A stretch of 64,000 bases of DNA from Mucilaginibacter yixingensis. GTDB lineage: Bacteria; Bacteroidota; Bacteroidia; Sphingobacteriales; Sphingobacteriaceae. The stretch covers positions 558,001 through 622,000 of the forward strand of contig NZ_CP160205.1 in NCBI RefSeq assembly GCF_041080815.1, written 5' to 3'. The translations under genes and the position numbers were made by a program. Below are positions 61,856-64,000 of this stretch, one piece after another. How positions within the stretch are numbered: the first letter of the stretch is position 1; every line of letters starts with the position of its first letter. The notes below the pieces were generated by a model. The model saw nothing but the letters and a program-made list of their open reading frames with translations. It was not told where the DNA came from and ran no database searches.

Positions 61856-64000
61856 ATGAAAAATATACTGATCCTGATCGCCTTTATTCCGGCTCTGGCC
61901 TTTAGCCAGGGGTACAAAAAACATACCCTACAAAAGGATAAGCTTTTGATAACGCTTACTGAAGGGGTATTAAACATCACCCCATTAACGGATAAAGCTA
62001 TCAGAATCCAATGGCAAAAAGAGTTGGCTGCAGAAAAAGAGGAGTTCGTACTTGTTAATAAGCGCCCCATACCGGTATTTAAGGTAACTGAAACGCCTGC
62101 TAAACTAAATTTGAGCACGAGGGATGTTATTGTGTCATTTGATAAGCAAACCTGCGCGCTTAGCTACAGTAACAGCGCGGGCAAGGTTTTCTTAAATGAA
62201 AAAGCAAATAGCCGAAGGCTGACGCCAGCCACAATTATGGACCTGCCTTGCTATGTGGCAGAGCAGGCCTTTGACTCGCCTAACGATGAGTCGTTATTCG
62301 GCTTAGGACAATTCCAGGACGGTCATTATAATTTACGGAACGTATCGCGCAAATTAATCCAGGTCAACAGCCAAATCGCCATCCCTTTTCTTTATTCCAG
62401 CAAAGGCTATGGCATTTTGTGGCATCAGTACGGTCTCACCTATTTCAACCCTGCCGACAACGCCATACCCTTAGTTAAAAAAGACACAAACGCGGTGCAG
62501 ATACGCGATGTGGAAGTGACTACAACCGCAGGGACACAACGGGTATCTCAGCAACAGTCGCTTTATAGCGGCAATTTTAAATTAGACAAGGCCGGCGATT
62601 ATACTTTTATGCTGGATCTTGATAATATGGACAACCGGCATCTGCTTGTTATTGACGGCATAGCACAAATAGATCAGTCTAACCTATGGCTGCCGCCTGC
62701 TGTCAGTAAAATTGTACATCTGGCGGCCGGTGAACATACAGTACAGGTATTGTGCAAATCCGCTAATAAACCAGAGTTAACCTGGAAGATAGCATCGGAT
62801 GAAAGCGTATTCCGCTCACCTAACGCTAAATCACTTGATTATGTGGTGTTTTATGGCAAAAATGCGGACGAGGTGATTGCTGGTTATCGTGGCTTATCAG
62901 GCAATGTACCTATGCTGCCCTTATGGGCTTACGGATTTTGGCAGTGCCGCGAACGTTATACATCAGGAACCCACCTGATCGAAACGATCAAAGAGTTCAG
63001 AAAAAGAAAATTGCCCGTGGATGTTATCGTACAGGACTGGCAATACTGGGGAAAATATGGCTGGGGCGTGCCTAAATTTGATGAAACCAATTACCCAAAC
63101 CCGGATCAGTTTATAAAAGGGCTCCACGATTTGAATGCCCATTTTTCGGTTTCTGTATGGGAAAACCTGGACAAGAAATCGGATGTGGCCAAACCCTACC
63201 TGGAAAAGAATCTGTACCTGGCTAACAGCCCATGGATAGATATTTTTAATCCGGAAACACAACGCACCCATTGGAATGCATTAAACACAAATCTTTTTAG
63301 TAAAGGAGTAGACTCCTGGTGGATGGATGCTACAGAGCCGGAAAATGATGCTTTAGCTGGTAAGCAAACCTATTTTGGGCCGGGTGACTTTTACAGGCTT
63401 ACTTATCCGCTATTTGTAAGTAAAGCGGTTTATGATGGGCAGCGGACAACTGATCCTAATAAAAGAGTAACTATTTTAACCCGTTCGGCATTTCCGGGGC
63501 AACAGCGTTATGGAACCATTAATTGGTCGGGCGATATTGGCTCAAACTGGGATGTATTAAAAAGACAAATTGTAGCAGGCCTTAATTACAATTTAACGGG
63601 GATGCCCTATTGGGCTACAGACATTGGTGGTTTTTTTCGCCCAGGCCGGGGACAGTATACCGATGAAAAATATCACGACTTGCTTACCCGCTGGTTTCAG
63701 TGGGGTGCTTTTTGCCCTATATTCCGTATCCATGGTTATCAAACCGAAACAGAGCCCTGGAAATATGGAGAAAGGGTTGAAGCTAATATGCGCAGCATGA
63801 TGAACGTGAGATATCGCCTGATGCCTTATATTTATTCAGCAGCCTGGGATATTTCAAAAAATGGATCCACCCTGATGCGCCCTATGGTGATGGATTTTAG
63901 CACTGACGAAAAAGCTGTTCAACAGCCTTACCAATATATGTTTGGCAAAGAACTATTGATAGCCCCGGTTACCGAAGCGAATACCACCGAATGGGAAGTT
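61856..64000 (+). CDS. GH31 α-glycosidase (α-xylosidase type) with PA14 insert, partial
   Basis: The frame runs from ATG 61856 to the window edge (715 codons, 3' end missing). A signal peptide (to AFSQG) leads to the GH31 N-terminal β-domain (DESLFGLGQFQDGHYNLRN). A PA14-like insert at residues about 215-320 follows (LYSGNFKLDKAGDYTFMLDLDNMD ... HTVQVLC). The catalytic barrel has QDWQYWGKYGWG, the nucleophile Asp in WWMDATEPE and the acid/base Asp in INWSGDIGSNW. The PA14 insert and motifs recall Bacteroidota α-xylosidases acting on xyloglucan side chains, but substrate is inferred. It is divergent from the sigma factor gene. Confidence 0.9.
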   Translation, partial: MKNILILIAFIPALAFSQGYKKHTLQKDKLLITLTEGVLNITPLTDKAIRIQWQKELAAEKEEFVLVNKRPIPVFKVTETPAKLNLSTRDVIVSFDKQTCALSYSNSAGKVFLNEKANSRRLTPATIMDLPCYVAEQAFDSPNDESLFGLGQFQDGHYNLRNVSRKLIQVNSQIAIPFLYSSKGYGILWHQYGLTYFNPADNAIPLVKKDTNAVQIRDVEVTTTAGTQRVSQQQSLYSGNFKLDKAGDYTFMLDLDNMDNRHLLVIDGIAQIDQSNLWLPPAVSKIVHLAAGEHTVQVLCKSANKPELTWKIASDESVFRSPNAKSLDYVVFYGKNADEVIAGYRGLSGNVPMLPLWAYGFWQCRERYTSGTHLIETIKEFRKRKLPVDVIVQDWQYWGKYGWGVPKFDETNYPNPDQFIKGLHDLNAHFSVSVWENLDKKSDVAKPYLEKNLYLANSPWIDIFNPETQRTHWNALNTNLFSKGVDSWWMDATEPENDALAGKQTYFGPGDFYRLTYPLFVSKAVYDGQRTTDPNKRVTILTRSAFPGQQRYGTINWSGDIGSNWDVLKRQIVAGLNYNLTGMPYWATDIGGFFRPGRGQYTDEKYHDLLTRWFQWGAFCPIFRIHGYQTETEPWKYGERVEANMRSMMNVRYRLMPYIYSAAWDISKNGSTLMRPMVMDFSTDEKAVQQPYQYMFGKELLIAPVTEANTTEWEV

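Noticed and set aside
61843..62118. Minus-strand frame of 91 aa near the GH31 start
   Set aside because: It is antisense to the GH31 signal peptide and N-domain, which are clearly coding.

Overview
The window looks like a Bacteroidota chromosome, most likely Sphingobacteriaceae (Mucilaginibacter/Pedobacter-like; family-level inference only). The signs are SusC/SusD with a FecI/FecR-type switch, TAnnTTTG-type promoter elements, Bacteroidota-style MobC/relaxase, TraJ and tyrosine recombinase genes, and many YD-repeat (RHS) proteins. Two parts differ in character. About 3.2-50.2 kb is an accessory region that reads as an integrative mobilizable element. About 52.5-64 kb is an ordinary polysaccharide-utilisation locus.

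Layout. 0-3.2 kb is a worn defence/IS zone: the 3' end of a probable restriction-type nuclease, an unknown gene, a PD-(D/E)XK protein, and a 101-bp relic of the IS3-family element whose full copy lies at 51.2-52.5 kb. 3.2-8.1 kb holds a frameshifted gene, a possible oriT region, MobC, a MOBP-type relaxase with a 120-bp tandem repeat, a nested small membrane-protein frame, two small membrane proteins and a lone TraJ. 8.1-11.5 kb is the regulatory core: an XRE regulator facing a sigma-like gene, which is followed one base later by a nuclease-dead, C-terminally short Cas12f/TnpB-like gene, then a hairpin-rich non-coding stretch and a helix-turn-helix gene. I read this as an RNA-guided transcription-activation module (dCas12f plus sigma), the most interesting item here.

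11.7-38.8 kb encodes a complete type II secretion/type IV pilus-like machine in two blocks on opposite strands: GspF, pseudopilins and a GspC/PilP-like protein on the left; GspG, prepilin peptidase, GspE, secretin and GspL/M-like proteins on the right. They enclose secreted fibre-like proteins, an OmpH-like protein and a split RHS pair (1773 + 1442 aa) with a C-terminal domain of unknown activity and a membrane immunity candidate. 39.9-47.8 kb carries a second split RHS pair whose C-terminus is a Tae4-like peptidoglycan amidase, followed by a signal-peptide-bearing immunity candidate. Several RHS relics lie between genes. 48.2-49.9 kb holds the integrase and a zinc-finger/HTH partner.

Beyond the integrase, a zinc-hook SMC-like ATPase gene survives only as a middle fragment, cut on one side near the integrase and on the other by the IS3 element. 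The PUL has a GH31 enzyme on the + strand, facing away from a minus-strand set in the order ECF sigma, FecR, SusC (with STN domain), SusD and a probable glycoside hydrolase.
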